Source: Paraburkholderia phenoliruptrix
GTDB taxonomy: Bacteria; Pseudomonadota; Gammaproteobacteria; Burkholderiales; Burkholderiaceae
Length of the DNA: 64,000 nucleotides
Reading direction: 5' to 3'
NCBI RefSeq assembly: GCF_019511605.1
Contig: NZ_JAEUAV010000016.1
Span: 1-64,000 of the forward strand
The position numbers and the translations under genes are program-made. The notes beneath the pieces are model-generated. The model was not told the DNA's origin. It made no database searches and was given only the letters and a program-made list of their open reading frames with translations. This document shows positions 9,323 through 18,048 of the stretch, piece by piece (positions within the stretch are counted from its first letter, which is position 1; each line of letters begins with the position of its first letter).

Positions 9323-10423
9323 ATGAAAAGACGGGTATTGGGGCAAGTGGCTGCGCTGGTCTTGTGCGCGGCGCCGTGGCTGACGGCGGCAGCCAAAGAT
9401 ACGCAGCTCAACGTGTACAACTGGTCCGATTACATCGCCAAGGACACCATTCCGAACTTCACCAAGCAGACCGGTGTGCAGGTCAAGTACGACAACTATG
9501 ACAGCGACGACACGCTGCAAGCCAAGCTGCTGACAGGCAATTCCGGCTACGACATCGTCGTGCCGACCAGCAATTACGCCGGCAAGCAGATTGCCGCCGG
9601 CATCTTCGCGCCGCTCGACAAATCGAAGCTGCCCAATCTGAAGTATCTCGACCCGTCGCTGATGGCGCTCGTCGCCGGCGCCGATCCGGGCAACAAGTTC
9701 ACGGTGCCCTGGGCCTACGGCACGACCGGGCTGGGCTATAACGTCACGAAGGCCCAGCAGATTCTGGGCAAGAACGTGCCGCTCGATAACTGGGACATCC
9801 TCTTCAAGCCGGAAAACATCTCGAAGCTGAAGGCCTGCGGCGTGTCCGTGCTGGACGCGCCGGACCAGATGTTCGCCGCCGCGCTTCATTACATCGGCAA
9901 GGATCCGATGAGCACGAACCCGGCCGACTACCGCGCCGCGCTCGCCATGCTGAAGAAAATCCGTCCGTACATCACGCAGTTCAACTCGTCGGGCTATATC
10001 AACGACCTGGTCGGCGGGGACGTCTGCTTCGCATACGGCTGGTCGGGCGACGTCGTGATTGCGAAGCATCGCGCGATCGAGGCGAAGAAGCCCTACAAGA
10101 TCGAGTATTACATTCCGAAGGGCGGCGCCCCGGTCTGGTTCGACGTGATGGCAATTCCGAAGGACGCGAAGAACAAGGAAGCCGCGCTCGAGTGGATCAA
10201 CTACATCGAAACGCCGCAAGTTCATGCTGCGATCACCAACGCTGTCTACTACCCGAGCGCCAACCTCGAAGCGCGCAAATACGTGGACAAGGACGTCGCC
10301 AACGACCCGGCCGTGTACCCACCGCCTGACGTCATCAAGACGTTGTTCCTGTTGAAGCCGCTGCCACCCGAAGTTCAGCGGCTGCAGACGCGGCTGTGGA
10401 CCGAGTTCAAGTCCGGCCGCTGA
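9323..10423 (+). CDS. potF: Putrescine-binding periplasmic protein PotF
   Basis: A 366-residue periplasmic binding protein of the PotD/PotF family with a signal peptide (MKRR, then VAALVLCAAPWLTAAA). Mature blocks LNVYNWSDYI, YDIVVPTSNY, PWAYGTTGLGYN and CFAYGWSGDVVIA are standard for polyamine binders and carry the Trp/Asp residues that hold the diamine. It delivers putrescine to PotGHI. The start at 9323 is preferred over the in-frame upstream ATG at 9215 because of the clean signal peptide and CGGAGAACGGG just upstream. First gene of potFGHI, followed by a stem-loop. Confidence 0.95.
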   Translation: MKRRVLGQVAALVLCAAPWLTAAAKDTQLNVYNWSDYIAKDTIPNFTKQTGVQVKYDNYDSDDTLQAKLLTGNSGYDIVVPTSNYAGKQIAAGIFAPLDKSKLPNLKYLDPSLMALVAGADPGNKFTVPWAYGTTGLGYNVTKAQQILGKNVPLDNWDILFKPENISKLKACGVSVLDAPDQMFAAALHYIGKDPMSTNPADYRAALAMLKKIRPYITQFNSSGYINDLVGGDVCFAYGWSGDVVIAKHRAIEAKKPYKIEYYIPKGGAPVWFDVMAIPKDAKNKEAALEWINYIETPQVHAAITNAVYYPSANLEARKYVDKDVANDPAVYPPPDVIKTLFLLKPLPPEVQRLQTRLWTEFKSGR

Positions 10424-10458
10424 CCCACGGCCACAGGGAACGGGTCGGCATCATCAAG

Positions 10459-10485
10459 AAGCCCTCGGTTGTTCACCGGGGGCTT
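10459..10485 (+). terminator. Intercistronic stem-loop between potF and potG
   Basis: AAGCCCTCGGT and ACCGGGGGCTT form an 11-bp stem (one G-T wobble) with a TGTTC loop. The downstream tract TGTTCGTC is weakly T-rich. Its place inside an operon suggests a partial terminator or a 3' stabiliser giving more PotF than PotGHI. Confidence 0.65.
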
Positions 10486-10516
10486 TGTTCGTCAAACGCC
10501 GGAGTAAAGCATTGTG

Positions 10517-11683
10517 ATGAGTAGTGAGCAGTCGGGCGCGCTGGACCGCACGGCCGGGCCGTCCACCGGCGGCAACGCCGCAAGCGGTGAGGCAGCCGGG
10601 AATTTCGTGCAGATCGTCGACGTCGTGAAGAAGTTCGGCGAGACCACGGCGGTCAAAGGGGTGAATCTGTCGGTGCAAAAGGGTGAGCTGTTCGCGCTGC
10701 TCGGCAGTTCCGGCTGCGGCAAGTCGACCTTGCTGCGCATGCTGGCCGGGCTGGAGACCGTGACCTCGGGCAAGATCCTGATCGACGGCGAAGACCTCGC
10801 GCAACTGCCGCCGTATCGCCGGCCGGTCAACATGATGTTCCAGTCGTACGCGCTCTTTCCGCACATGACGGTGGAGTCGAACGTGGCGTTCGGCCTGAAG
10901 CAGGAGGGCGTGCCCAAGGCCGAACTGAAGGAGCGCGTGCAAACCGCGCTCGAACTGGTGCAGATGGGCCGCTTCGCGAAGCGCAAGCCGCATCAGCTCT
11001 CCGGCGGCCAGCAGCAGCGCGTCGCGCTCGCGCGCTCGCTGGTCAAGCGGCCCAAGCTGCTGCTGCTCGACGAACCCATGTCCGCGCTCGACAAGCAGAT
11101 CCGCCAGCGCACGCAAATCGAACTCGTGAACATTCTGGACAAGGTGGGCGTGACCTGCATCATGGTCACGCACGATCAGGAAGAAGCGATGACCATGGCG
11201 AGCCGCCTTGCCGTGATGAGCGAAGGCGAGATCGTGCAGCTCGGCACGCCGCACGAGGTCTACGAGTATCCGAACAGCCGTTTTTCGGCGGAATTCATCG
11301 GCTCGACCAATCTGTTCGAAGGCCACACGGTCGAGGACGAGCCTGACCACGTCTTCATCGAAACGCCGGATCTCACCACCCGGCTCTATGTGAGCCACGG
11401 CATTACGGGCCCGCTCGGCATGCCGGTGACCATCTCGGTGCGGCCCGAGCGCATCGCGCTCACGCGCAAGCCGCCCGAGGGCGCGTTCAACTGGGGCAAG
11501 GGCGTGGTCTCCAATATCGCTTACATGGGCGGCTACTCGCTGTATCACGTGAAGCTGGAAGGCGGCAAGACGGTGATTGCGAACGTTACGAGCCTCGCGC
11601 TCACCGAAATCGATCCGCCCACGTGGGGCGACGAGGTGTACGTGCGCTGGAGCGCCTCCGCCGGTGTGGTGCTGACGTCATGA
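10517..11683 (+). CDS. potG: Putrescine ABC transporter ATP-binding protein PotG
   Basis: A 388-residue ABC ATPase energising putrescine import. Visible are Walker A GSSGCGKST, Q-loop region MFQSYALFPHM, signature LSGGQQQR, Walker B LLLLDEPMSALD, the H-loop VTHDQEEAM, and a C-terminal TOBE region (TISVRPERIAL, YHVKLEGG). GTG at 10514 lies directly before ATG at 10517; both are in reach of GGAG at 10501, so the start is uncertain by one codon. Its stop overlaps the potH start by ATGA, indicating coupled translation. Confidence 0.95.
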   Translation: MSSEQSGALDRTAGPSTGGNAASGEAAGNFVQIVDVVKKFGETTAVKGVNLSVQKGELFALLGSSGCGKSTLLRMLAGLETVTSGKILIDGEDLAQLPPYRRPVNMMFQSYALFPHMTVESNVAFGLKQEGVPKAELKERVQTALELVQMGRFAKRKPHQLSGGQQQRVALARSLVKRPKLLLLDEPMSALDKQIRQRTQIELVNILDKVGVTCIMVTHDQEEAMTMASRLAVMSEGEIVQLGTPHEVYEYPNSRFSAEFIGSTNLFEGHTVEDEPDHVFIETPDLTTRLYVSHGITGPLGMPVTISVRPERIALTRKPPEGAFNWGKGVVSNIAYMGGYSLYHVKLEGGKTVIANVTSLALTEIDPPTWGDEVYVRWSASAGVVLTS

Positions 11684-12609
11684 AGCACCTGTTCGACTCG
11701 TTCCTGAACTGGCCGGTGCGGCGCTTTAACCTGACCGGGCGCACGGCGGTGGTGGCTGGTCCGTTCGTCTGGCTGCTGCTGTTTTTCCTCGTACCGTTTC
11801 TGCTGGTCGTGAAGATCAGCTTTGCCGATCTGCAACTGGGCATTCCGCCGTACACGGAGCTCACGAATTTCACCGACGGCGCGCTGAATATCAAGCTCGA
11901 TCTGTCGCATTACGCGTTTCTCGTCACGGACAGCCTTTATTTCGCGACGTACGTGAATTCGGTGGTGGTGGCGGCGATTTCCACGCTGCTGTGCCTGCTG
12001 ATTGGTTATCCAATGGCGTATTACATTGCGCGTTCGGACCCGGCGCGCCGTAATCTGCTGATGATGGCCGTCATGCTGCCGTTCTGGACGTCGTTTCTGA
12101 TTCGCGTGTATGCGTGGATCGGCATTCTGAAAAACAACGGTCTGCTAAACAATTTTCTGATGTCGATCGGCCTGATCCATTCGCCTATCGAGCTGTATCA
12201 CACGAATACCGCCGTGTATATCGGCATGGTGTATTCGTACCTGCCGTTTCTCGTGATGCCGTTGTACGCGCATCTCGTGAAAATGGACATGACCTTGCTG
12301 GAAGCCGCTTACGACCTCGGCGCGAAGCCGTGGAAGGCGTTCTGGCAGATCACCTTGCCGCTGTCGAAAAACGGCATTATTGCCGGCTGTCTGCTGGTGT
12401 TCATTCCCGCAGTGGGCGAGTACGTGATTCCGGAACTGCTCGGCGGCGCGAATACGCTGATGATCGGCCGCGTCATGTGGAATGAGTTCTTCGACAACGC
12501 CGACTGGCCGATGGCGTCGGCCGTAACCTGTGCAATGGTGTTGCTGCTGCTGGTGCCAATGGCGTTCTTCCAGTACGCGCAGGCGAAGGCGATGGAGGAG
12601 CGACGCTAA
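11680..12609 (+). CDS. potH: Putrescine ABC transporter permease PotH
   Basis: A 309-residue inner-membrane permease with six predicted helices, beginning with a cytoplasmic stretch and WLLLFFLVPFLLVVKISF. The EAA loop that docks the ATPase reads EAAYDLGAKPWKAFWQITLPL. It pairs with PotI to form the membrane channel. The ATG overlaps the potG stop (ATGA) and the gene ends in a TAATG overlap with potI, so potGHI is one tightly coupled unit. Confidence 0.95.
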   Translation: MKHLFDSFLNWPVRRFNLTGRTAVVAGPFVWLLLFFLVPFLLVVKISFADLQLGIPPYTELTNFTDGALNIKLDLSHYAFLVTDSLYFATYVNSVVVAAISTLLCLLIGYPMAYYIARSDPARRNLLMMAVMLPFWTSFLIRVYAWIGILKNNGLLNNFLMSIGLIHSPIELYHTNTAVYIGMVYSYLPFLVMPLYAHLVKMDMTLLEAAYDLGAKPWKAFWQITLPLSKNGIIAGCLLVFIPAVGEYVIPELLGGANTLMIGRVMWNEFFDNADWPMASAVTCAMVLLLLVPMAFFQYAQAKAMEERR

Positions 12610-13424
12610 TGAAGCCGAACCGGATCTTGCAGTTCACCGCGCTGGCGCTCGGCTTTCTGTTTCTTTATGTGCCGATCATCAGTCTGATCGTCTATTCGTT
12701 CAACGAATCGCAGCTTGTCACCGTGTGGACGCGTTTTTCGACGCGCTGGTATGCGGCCTTGCTGCACGACGACGAACTGATCGCGGCTGCATGGCTGTCG
12801 TTGCGAGTGGCGGTGCTGACCGCGTTTGCGTCGGTGGTCATCGGCACGTGGGCGGGTTTCGTGCTTGCGCGCATGGGCCGTTTTCGCGGGTTCACGCTGT
12901 ACACCGGCATGATCAATGCGCCGCTGGTGATTCCCGAAGTGATTCAGGGCATATCGCTGCTGCTGCTCTTCATCGAAATGGCGAAATGGTTCGGGTGGCC
13001 GGCGGGACGCGGCATCTTCACGATCTGGATCGGCCACGTGATGCTGTGCATTTCGTACGTGGCGATTATCGTGCAATCACGCGTGAAGGAACTGCATCCC
13101 TCGCTGGAAGAAGCGGCGCTCGACCTTGGCGCAACCCCGGTGCGAGTGTTTTTCTCGATCACGTTGCCGTTGATTTCTCAGGCGCTGGTGTCCGGATGGC
13201 TGCTGTCTTTCACGCTGTCCATCGACGATCTGGTTCTGTCGGCGTTTCTCTCGGGGCCCGGGTCGACGACGCTGCCGCTGGTGGTGTTCTCGCGCGTCAG
13301 GTTGGGGCTGAATCCCGAGATGAATGCGTTGGCGACCTTGTTTATCGCAGTGGTGACCGTGGGCGTGGTGGCGGTCAACTATTTCATGCAGCGGGCGGAA
13401 AAAAGGCGCGTGGGGCTTGCATGA
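12609..13424 (+). CDS. potI: Putrescine ABC transporter permease PotI
   Basis: A 271-residue second permease of the putrescine importer. It opens with a hydrophobic helix (FLYVPIISLIVYSFN) and carries the EAA loop EEAALDLGATPVRVFFSITLPL and the conserved FTLSIDDLVLSAFLSGPG near the C-terminus. The start codon shares one base with the potH stop. It is the last gene of the operon and converges on the chemotaxis transducer gene with only about 30 bp between; no terminator is obvious there. Confidence 0.95.
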   Translation: MKPNRILQFTALALGFLFLYVPIISLIVYSFNESQLVTVWTRFSTRWYAALLHDDELIAAAWLSLRVAVLTAFASVVIGTWAGFVLARMGRFRGFTLYTGMINAPLVIPEVIQGISLLLLFIEMAKWFGWPAGRGIFTIWIGHVMLCISYVAIIVQSRVKELHPSLEEAALDLGATPVRVFFSITLPLISQALVSGWLLSFTLSIDDLVLSAFLSGPGSTTLPLVVFSRVRLGLNPEMNALATLFIAVVTVGVVAVNYFMQRAEKRRVGLA

Positions 13425-13455
13425 GTGGTTGTCGCCACGAGGGTCTGGATAACGG

Positions 13456-14859
13456 CTAAACCCGATATCCGATTCTCACGCCGCCCCAATGCCGCCCCTG
13501 CACGTACACCGGGGCGGACGCGTCTTTCATCAGCACGAACTCGCCGCCGCCCATATCGCGCCGATAGGTTTGCAGCAGAAACTTCTTGGTATGCGAGCCG
13601 GCCGCGAGGCCCGTGCGGTCGTTAAAAATGCGCCGGTTCCGGCAATTGGCCATATTCCACACCACGTCGTCGCGCTGCGGCAAAGAGAACTTTAAATTGT
13701 GCGTCGGCAGATAACCGCGCACGTCGATCGCCGCACAAAATGCGACTCGCGGGTCGAGTTCGAGCAAGGGCTCCTGAATCGCCGGCAATACCCGATCGGT
13801 AAATGCCGTGAAGCGCGTCATGAACTGCTGGGGATTGCTGCCCGGCACCGGCACGTAGTGTTGATCGAACAGATCGTCGAGCGAAATTTCGCCACGCGCG
13901 ACGGCCGCCTCGAACACCTTGCTGACGGCCGCGGCCGCATTCTGCACCGCTTCGATAAAGCGGGTGTCAGTGGTTTCCACGCCTGCGGCCGCCGTCAGTT
14001 CGATCAGCGTCTCGGACACGCCGAGCAGATTGCCGAGCCGGTCTTTCGCCTGCACGAAGTTTTCGCTGGAATCTTCGACGCCGCTTGCCATTTCCAGCAC
14101 CTGCGCCTCCAGTCCGCCGCACTGCGTTTCGATCTCGCCGGTGAGCGCGGCGATCTGTTCGGCCTCGTTGTTCAGGTGCGCGATCGCGTCGCCCGTCGAA
14201 TGAACGACGTCGCCGATCCTGCGCGTGCCTTCGCGCACGCGATGGGCTCGCTCGGTATTCACCGAGCCTTCGTTGATCAGTTGCTCGGTCTGCTGCGTGA
14301 GCTCCGCGAGCGTGGTTTCGATCTGACCGGTCGCCTGCGCGGTCTTCGCCGAGAGGTTCTTCACCTCGGCCGCCACAACAGCGAAACTGCGGCCCGATTC
14401 ACCGGCGCGCGCGGCTTCAATCGCGGCATTGAGCGCGAGCAGATGCGTTTGCCGCGCGATCAGCGAGATTTCCTCGGAGACGCGGCTCACATGCGCTAGC
14501 GCGCTGCGCAAAGCGCCGATCTGGCTTTCGATCACCGTTACGCCTTCCACCAGACCGTGAATGTCGGCGAGCGATGCTTCCAGCGTCTGTTGCGACTCCT
14601 GCACCCCGGTCGCCGCCTGCGCCGATACATCGCGCATACCGCGCGCGGCCGTTGCGATGCGATGATTGCCTGCGAGCGTCTGCGCGGCGGACTCGCGCAG
14701 CGCCCGGCACACCTGCGCCTGATGCTGCACGCGAGCGGCGACCTCGTCGACGTGGCCCGAGACATCGCAGATTTCGATACCCAGTTTGCCGGCTTGCGCG
14801 GCGATATCGCCGACGACCCCTTGTGAACGGGCCGACCGCCGAAAGCTGAAACGCGACAT
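13456..14859 (-). CDS. Soluble methyl-accepting chemotaxis transducer
   Basis: A 467-residue cytoplasmic chemoreceptor without transmembrane segments. The signalling hairpin tip is near residues 125-175 (SLIARQTHLLALNAAIEAARAGESGRSFAVVAAEV), which engages CheA/CheW, and long coiled coil flanks it. The C-terminal ~110 residues (GYLPTHNLKFS, WNMANCRNRRIFNDRTG, FLLQTYRRDMGGG, HWGGVRIGYR) form a sensory module seen in many betaproteobacterial MCPs, placed after the signalling domain instead of before it. It is monocistronic, with a FliA-like promoter about 80 bp upstream, so it belongs to the motility regulon. Confidence 0.9.
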   Translation of the reverse strand: MSRFSFRRSARSQGVVGDIAAQAGKLGIEICDVSGHVDEVAARVQHQAQVCRALRESAAQTLAGNHRIATAARGMRDVSAQAATGVQESQQTLEASLADIHGLVEGVTVIESQIGALRSALAHVSRVSEEISLIARQTHLLALNAAIEAARAGESGRSFAVVAAEVKNLSAKTAQATGQIETTLAELTQQTEQLINEGSVNTERAHRVREGTRRIGDVVHSTGDAIAHLNNEAEQIAALTGEIETQCGGLEAQVLEMASGVEDSSENFVQAKDRLGNLLGVSETLIELTAAAGVETTDTRFIEAVQNAAAAVSKVFEAAVARGEISLDDLFDQHYVPVPGSNPQQFMTRFTAFTDRVLPAIQEPLLELDPRVAFCAAIDVRGYLPTHNLKFSLPQRDDVVWNMANCRNRRIFNDRTGLAAGSHTKKFLLQTYRRDMGGGEFVLMKDASAPVYVQGRHWGGVRIGYRV

Positions 14860-14936
14860 GAACGTCTCCTAGATGACGCTGGCGACGCTGGGTTTTGCGC
14901 GCTGACCGAGCGCGAACACAGCGTCTTCTCGATGCG

Positions 14937-14963
14937 TTTACGGCTGGGTTTCGGCCGACTTGA
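14937..14963 (-). promoter_or_regulatory. FliA (sigma-28)-like promoter for the soluble chemotaxis transducer
   Basis: On the minus strand TCAAGTCG, 11 bp, then GCCGTAAA match the flagellar consensus TAAAGTTT-N11-GCCGATAA at 5 of 8 and 6 of 8 positions with exact spacing. It lies 78 bp upstream of the start codon at 14859. The receptor gene at the right edge of the window has a similar element. Confidence 0.55.
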
Positions 14964-15063
14964 TGCGGGGTATCCCTCAGTCGGTATCATGTGCGCTGCG
15001 GCGGCGCTCCGCGCTCGAGCTCTCCGGCAAGCGGGCTGCAGCCGTTCCTTACCCACGGTAACA

Positions 15064-15183
15064 ATGATCGATTCCTTCGCGCGTGTTTCGGGCTGGCAAC
15101 AGCTCTATCATCTTTGGCAACTGCTCGTCATGCTCTGCCAGTTTCTGTGGAGCCTGCTGCGTTTTCTCGGCGGCGGCGCCTAG
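15064..15183 (+). CDS. Possible 39-residue tryptophan-rich small protein
   Basis: An ORF of 39 codons between two minus-strand genes. After a polar start (MIDSFARVSG) it has WQQLYHLWQLLVMLCQFLW, a hydrophobic and tryptophan-rich helix long enough to lie in or on a membrane, ending LLRFLGGGA. There is no clear Shine-Dalgarno (CACGGTAAC precedes the ATG), and the frame is also open upstream, so it may be chance. It is listed because the composition is unlike the arginine-rich shadow ORFs around it. Confidence 0.25.
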   Translation: MIDSFARVSGWQQLYHLWQLLVMLCQFLWSLLRFLGGGA

Positions 15184-15205
15184 GCGTGAGCGCTGCCGCC
15201 CGCGC

Positions 15206-16222
15206 TCAAGCCCGCGTGCGACGTGTGTGTTCGTCCGAGGAGTGCAGCGTAGTTGTGCTTTCGCGCGGCAGGCCGAGAAAAGCGCGCAAGTCGGCGAGCA
15301 CGCGCTCCGGCGCTTCTTCCATTGGGATATGCCCGAGGCCCGGATACATCACCGACTTTGCATCCGGAATGCGCCGGGCGAATTCAGCCGCATGCGCGGT
15401 CGGAATCCAGCGGTCTTTCGCGCCCCACAACACGAGCGTCGGAACTGCCAGTGTGGTCAGAACGTTGGTGTCCAGTTCGGCGAAGTCGAGCGTGGGCACC
15501 ATTTTGCCGATCGCAGTGCGCGTGCCTTCGCCGTGAAAGAACTCGACATAGCGTCGCAGCGTGTGCGGGTCGAGCTTGCGCGGATCGCCGTACACGTTGC
15601 GCACCGCGCTTCTGATAATCGCTTCGGGCAGCCAGCGCGGCGAAGTTGCGCGTACCAGCGCGCTGTTGAAAAGGCCGATGTAGATGGGCAGCCGCATCGG
15701 AAAGCCTGCGGAATCGATCAGCACGAGGCGCTCGACGGCCTCGCGATGCCGGACCGCGTAGTCCCACGAAATCAGCCCGCCAAGCGAATTGCCGATGAAC
15801 GTCGCGCGCGTAATGCCGAGTGCCTGCAAGAAGGTGTCGATGAAACGCCGGTAGGTCGGCAGGTTCATCGTTTCGATTGCGCCTGTAGCGGAGCGCAGCG
15901 GGCCCGTTACGCCGAACGGCGGCAGATCGAGGCGGATCACGCGGTAAGCGCGCTTGAGTTCATCCGCGACACGGTTCCACGTGTGCAGCGAAGAGGCAAA
16001 ACCATGAATCATCACGATGATGTCGCCGCTGCCTTCGTCCACGTAATGCACGTCCGCGCCCATGATGCCGATGAACTTCGAGCCGCTTTGCGTATAGCGG
16101 CGCCGCAATTCGTCGCGCGGCACGCTCGTAATGCCGAGGCGGGCGGCAAGCGGGCGGGGCGGCAGTGGAGCGGCGCCGCTGGATGCCGGTGAATTCGACG
16201 ACTGCGGTTCGATGCTAGCCAT
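15206..16222 (-). CDS. Alpha/beta-fold hydrolase
   Basis: A 338-residue alpha/beta hydrolase. The oxyanion motif is IHGFASS, the nucleophile elbow GNSLGG, the acid lies near WGAKDRWIP, and the catalytic His is in PGLGHIPMEEAP. The ATG at 16222 has GGGAGA eight bases upstream, so the longer open frame is not used. An N-terminal low-complexity segment (SSNSPASSGAAPLPPRP) precedes the domain. It is 60 bp downstream of a flavin monooxygenase gene on the same strand, consistent with a ketone-to-ester-to-acid route in which the monooxygenase makes an ester and this enzyme cleaves it; that pairing is inference. Confidence 0.85.
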   Translation of the reverse strand: MASIEPQSSNSPASSGAAPLPPRPLAARLGITSVPRDELRRRYTQSGSKFIGIMGADVHYVDEGSGDIIVMIHGFASSLHTWNRVADELKRAYRVIRLDLPPFGVTGPLRSATGAIETMNLPTYRRFIDTFLQALGITRATFIGNSLGGLISWDYAVRHREAVERLVLIDSAGFPMRLPIYIGLFNSALVRATSPRWLPEAIIRSAVRNVYGDPRKLDPHTLRRYVEFFHGEGTRTAIGKMVPTLDFAELDTNVLTTLAVPTLVLWGAKDRWIPTAHAAEFARRIPDAKSVMYPGLGHIPMEEAPERVLADLRAFLGLPRESTTTLHSSDEHTRRTRA

Positions 16223-16282
16223 GTTTTCCGTCTCCCTTTTGTTTGAACCGGACCTGCAATCGCACCCTGGCCGTCGCATGCA

Positions 16283-17782
16283 TCAAGGCAGGAAGCGATA
16301 GTCGCGTGGCCGCGCGCGGCGCGTGCGCTTGCGAAAGCTGAACGTGAAGCCGGGCCACTGGGTGGTCACTTTGCCGCTTTGGGTCTGATACCAGCTGTGG
16401 CAGCCGCTGACCCACACCGAGCGCCGCATGTCCTCTTGCAGGCGCGTGTTGTAGTCGCGTTGCACGTCGGGCCGCAGGTTCATCGCACGCGCGTTGCGTT
16501 GACGCAGCACGCGCAGGCAATCGGCGATGTACTGCACTTGCGACTCGATCATGTAGATCATCGAGTTGTGGCCGAGGGACGTGTTGGGGCCGACGATCAT
16601 GAAGTAATTGGGGAATTCCGCGATGCTCGTGCCGAGATACGCTTGCGCTCCGTCACGCAGCCACAGCGTGCCGAGGTCCGCGCCGCCGATACCCGTCACG
16701 TCAAAAGGCGGGCCCACGTCGTTGACCTGAAAGCCCGTGCCGCAAATGATCGCATCCACACGACGATGCACACCGTCCTCCGTAATAATGCCGTCCGCGA
16801 CGATTTCACGGATGCCCGTGGTGATTACGTTCACGTTGGGTTCGACAAGCGCGCGATAGTAGTTGCTCGACAGCAGCACGCGCTTGCAGCCAAGGCGGTA
16901 ATTCGGTGTGAGTTTCGCGCGCAGTTCCCAATCTTTGATGCGCCGCTCGAGGTAGCGCAGACACAGCTTCATCGGCCGGTTCATGAGATTTGGATTCCTC
17001 ACGAATGCAAGGGCCTGCGATTCCAGCTTCCAGTAGATTGCGCTGCGCACGAGGCGCTGCGTGAAGGGCAGATGCTCGAACAGCCACTGCGCGCGCCGGC
17101 CGATGCGCTTGTCGGGCTTCGGCATGATCCACGGCGCCGTGCGCTGGAACAGATCGAGTTGCGCGACGCGCGGCTGGATTTGCGGCACGAACTGGATCGC
17201 GCTTGCGCCGGTGCCGATCACCGCGACGTGCTTGCCTTCGAGCGGATATGCATGGTCCCAGCGCGCGGAATGGAAGAGCTTGCCTTCAAAGCGTTCTATG
17301 CCGGCGATTCGCGGCATCGCCGGGCGCGACAGGCCGCCGCTCGCGGCAATCAGCACGTCGGCCTCGATCGTCTCGCGCATGCCGTGCGCATCGAGTTCTA
17401 TGGCCCACACATAGCGCGCTTCATCAAAGCGCGCGGCCACCACGCGCGCATTGCAGCGCACGTACCGCTCCACGCCGTATTTGCTCGCGCAATGCTTCAG
17501 GTAGGCGAAAATCTCGGCCTGGCCGCTGAACACGCGCGACCACGCCGGGTTCGGTTCGAACGAAAACGAATACAGATGCGAGGGCACGTCGCAGCCGGCG
17601 CCCGGATAAGTGTTGTCGCGCCAGGTGCCGCCGATATCCGCGGCGGCTTCGTAGATCGTGAACGACGTGATGCCCATTTTTTGCAGCCGCACTGCCATGC
17701 CGATGCCGGAAAACCCGCTTCCCACGATCGCAATGCGCGGCGCGATGGCTGGTGTGAATGCGGCGGATGAAGCGGATGTCAC
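16283..17782 (-). CDS. FAD-dependent Baeyer-Villiger-type monooxygenase
   Basis: A 499-residue flavin monooxygenase. The FAD Rossmann motif is IAIVGSGFSGIG near residues 16-27, the Baeyer-Villiger fingerprint FEGKLFHSARWD fits FxGxxxHxxxW, and a second NADPH-binding motif VAVIGTGASAIQ follows. Such enzymes insert oxygen into ketones using NADPH and O2. I chose GTG at 17782, which has GGAG six bases upstream and an N-terminus of family length; the frame is open to 18040, but that extension reads through an intergenic 9-bp repeat. The gene is divergent from a TetR gene and co-directional with an alpha/beta hydrolase, a common ketone-degradation pairing. Confidence 0.88.
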   Translation of the reverse strand: MTSASSAAFTPAIAPRIAIVGSGFSGIGMAVRLQKMGITSFTIYEAAADIGGTWRDNTYPGAGCDVPSHLYSFSFEPNPAWSRVFSGQAEIFAYLKHCASKYGVERYVRCNARVVAARFDEARYVWAIELDAHGMRETIEADVLIAASGGLSRPAMPRIAGIERFEGKLFHSARWDHAYPLEGKHVAVIGTGASAIQFVPQIQPRVAQLDLFQRTAPWIMPKPDKRIGRRAQWLFEHLPFTQRLVRSAIYWKLESQALAFVRNPNLMNRPMKLCLRYLERRIKDWELRAKLTPNYRLGCKRVLLSSNYYRALVEPNVNVITTGIREIVADGIITEDGVHRRVDAIICGTGFQVNDVGPPFDVTGIGGADLGTLWLRDGAQAYLGTSIAEFPNYFMIVGPNTSLGHNSMIYMIESQVQYIADCLRVLRQRNARAMNLRPDVQRDYNTRLQEDMRRSVWVSGCHSWYQTQSGKVTTQWPGFTFSFRKRTRRARPRDYRFLP

Positions 17783-17888
17783 GTCGGTCTCCAGCAGGGA
17801 ATGTTCGTGCGCGGCCTTGGTGGGCTGTCTCGTGGGCTGTCGGTGGGCTCGCGGTGGACTGTATCCGCGCGCTGTCTTTGTATGCTGG

Positions 17889-17924
17889 CCGCACGCGCCG
17901 CACGCGCCGCACGCGCCGCAGGCG
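17889..17924. repeat. 9-bp tandem repeat, unit CCGCACGCG
   Basis: Three exact copies of CCGCACGCG and a fourth degenerate copy lie in the divergent intergenic region between the monooxygenase and TetR genes. Similar 9-bp arrays occur at 37883, 40697 and 63334. Confidence 0.85.
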
Positions 17925-17998
17925 GCGTAGTCGTCGTCGGTAGCCGCTCGAACGTACCGCGCAGGGTAGACAACTGTACACATCGCGTCAAGATCGTT

Positions 17999-18011
17999 TA
18001 GAGTACCTCTA
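17999..18011. promoter_or_regulatory. Candidate TetR operator
   Basis: TAGAGTACCTCTA is a palindrome with 5-bp arms and a 3-bp centre, in an AT-rich patch 38 bp before the tetR ATG and in the region shared with the divergent monooxygenase gene. The position suits autorepression and control of the monooxygenase. Short arms make this tentative. Confidence 0.35.
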
Positions 18012-18048
18012 TCAAACGCGCGCCCCGAGCAGCAATTCAAAGCCCACG

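Larger units (their letters stand above)
14860..15205. other. Intergenic region upstream of the soluble chemotaxis transducer
   Basis: A 346-bp stretch. It holds the FliA-like promoter (14937-14963, minus) and a possible 39-codon ORF on the plus strand at 15064-15183. Nothing else is recognised. Confidence 0.5.

Noticed and set aside
17783-18040. 86-codon upstream extension of the Baeyer-Villiger monooxygenase
   Set aside because: It runs through a 9-bp tandem repeat and the divergent promoter region; a GTG with GGAG gives a normal family start at 17782.
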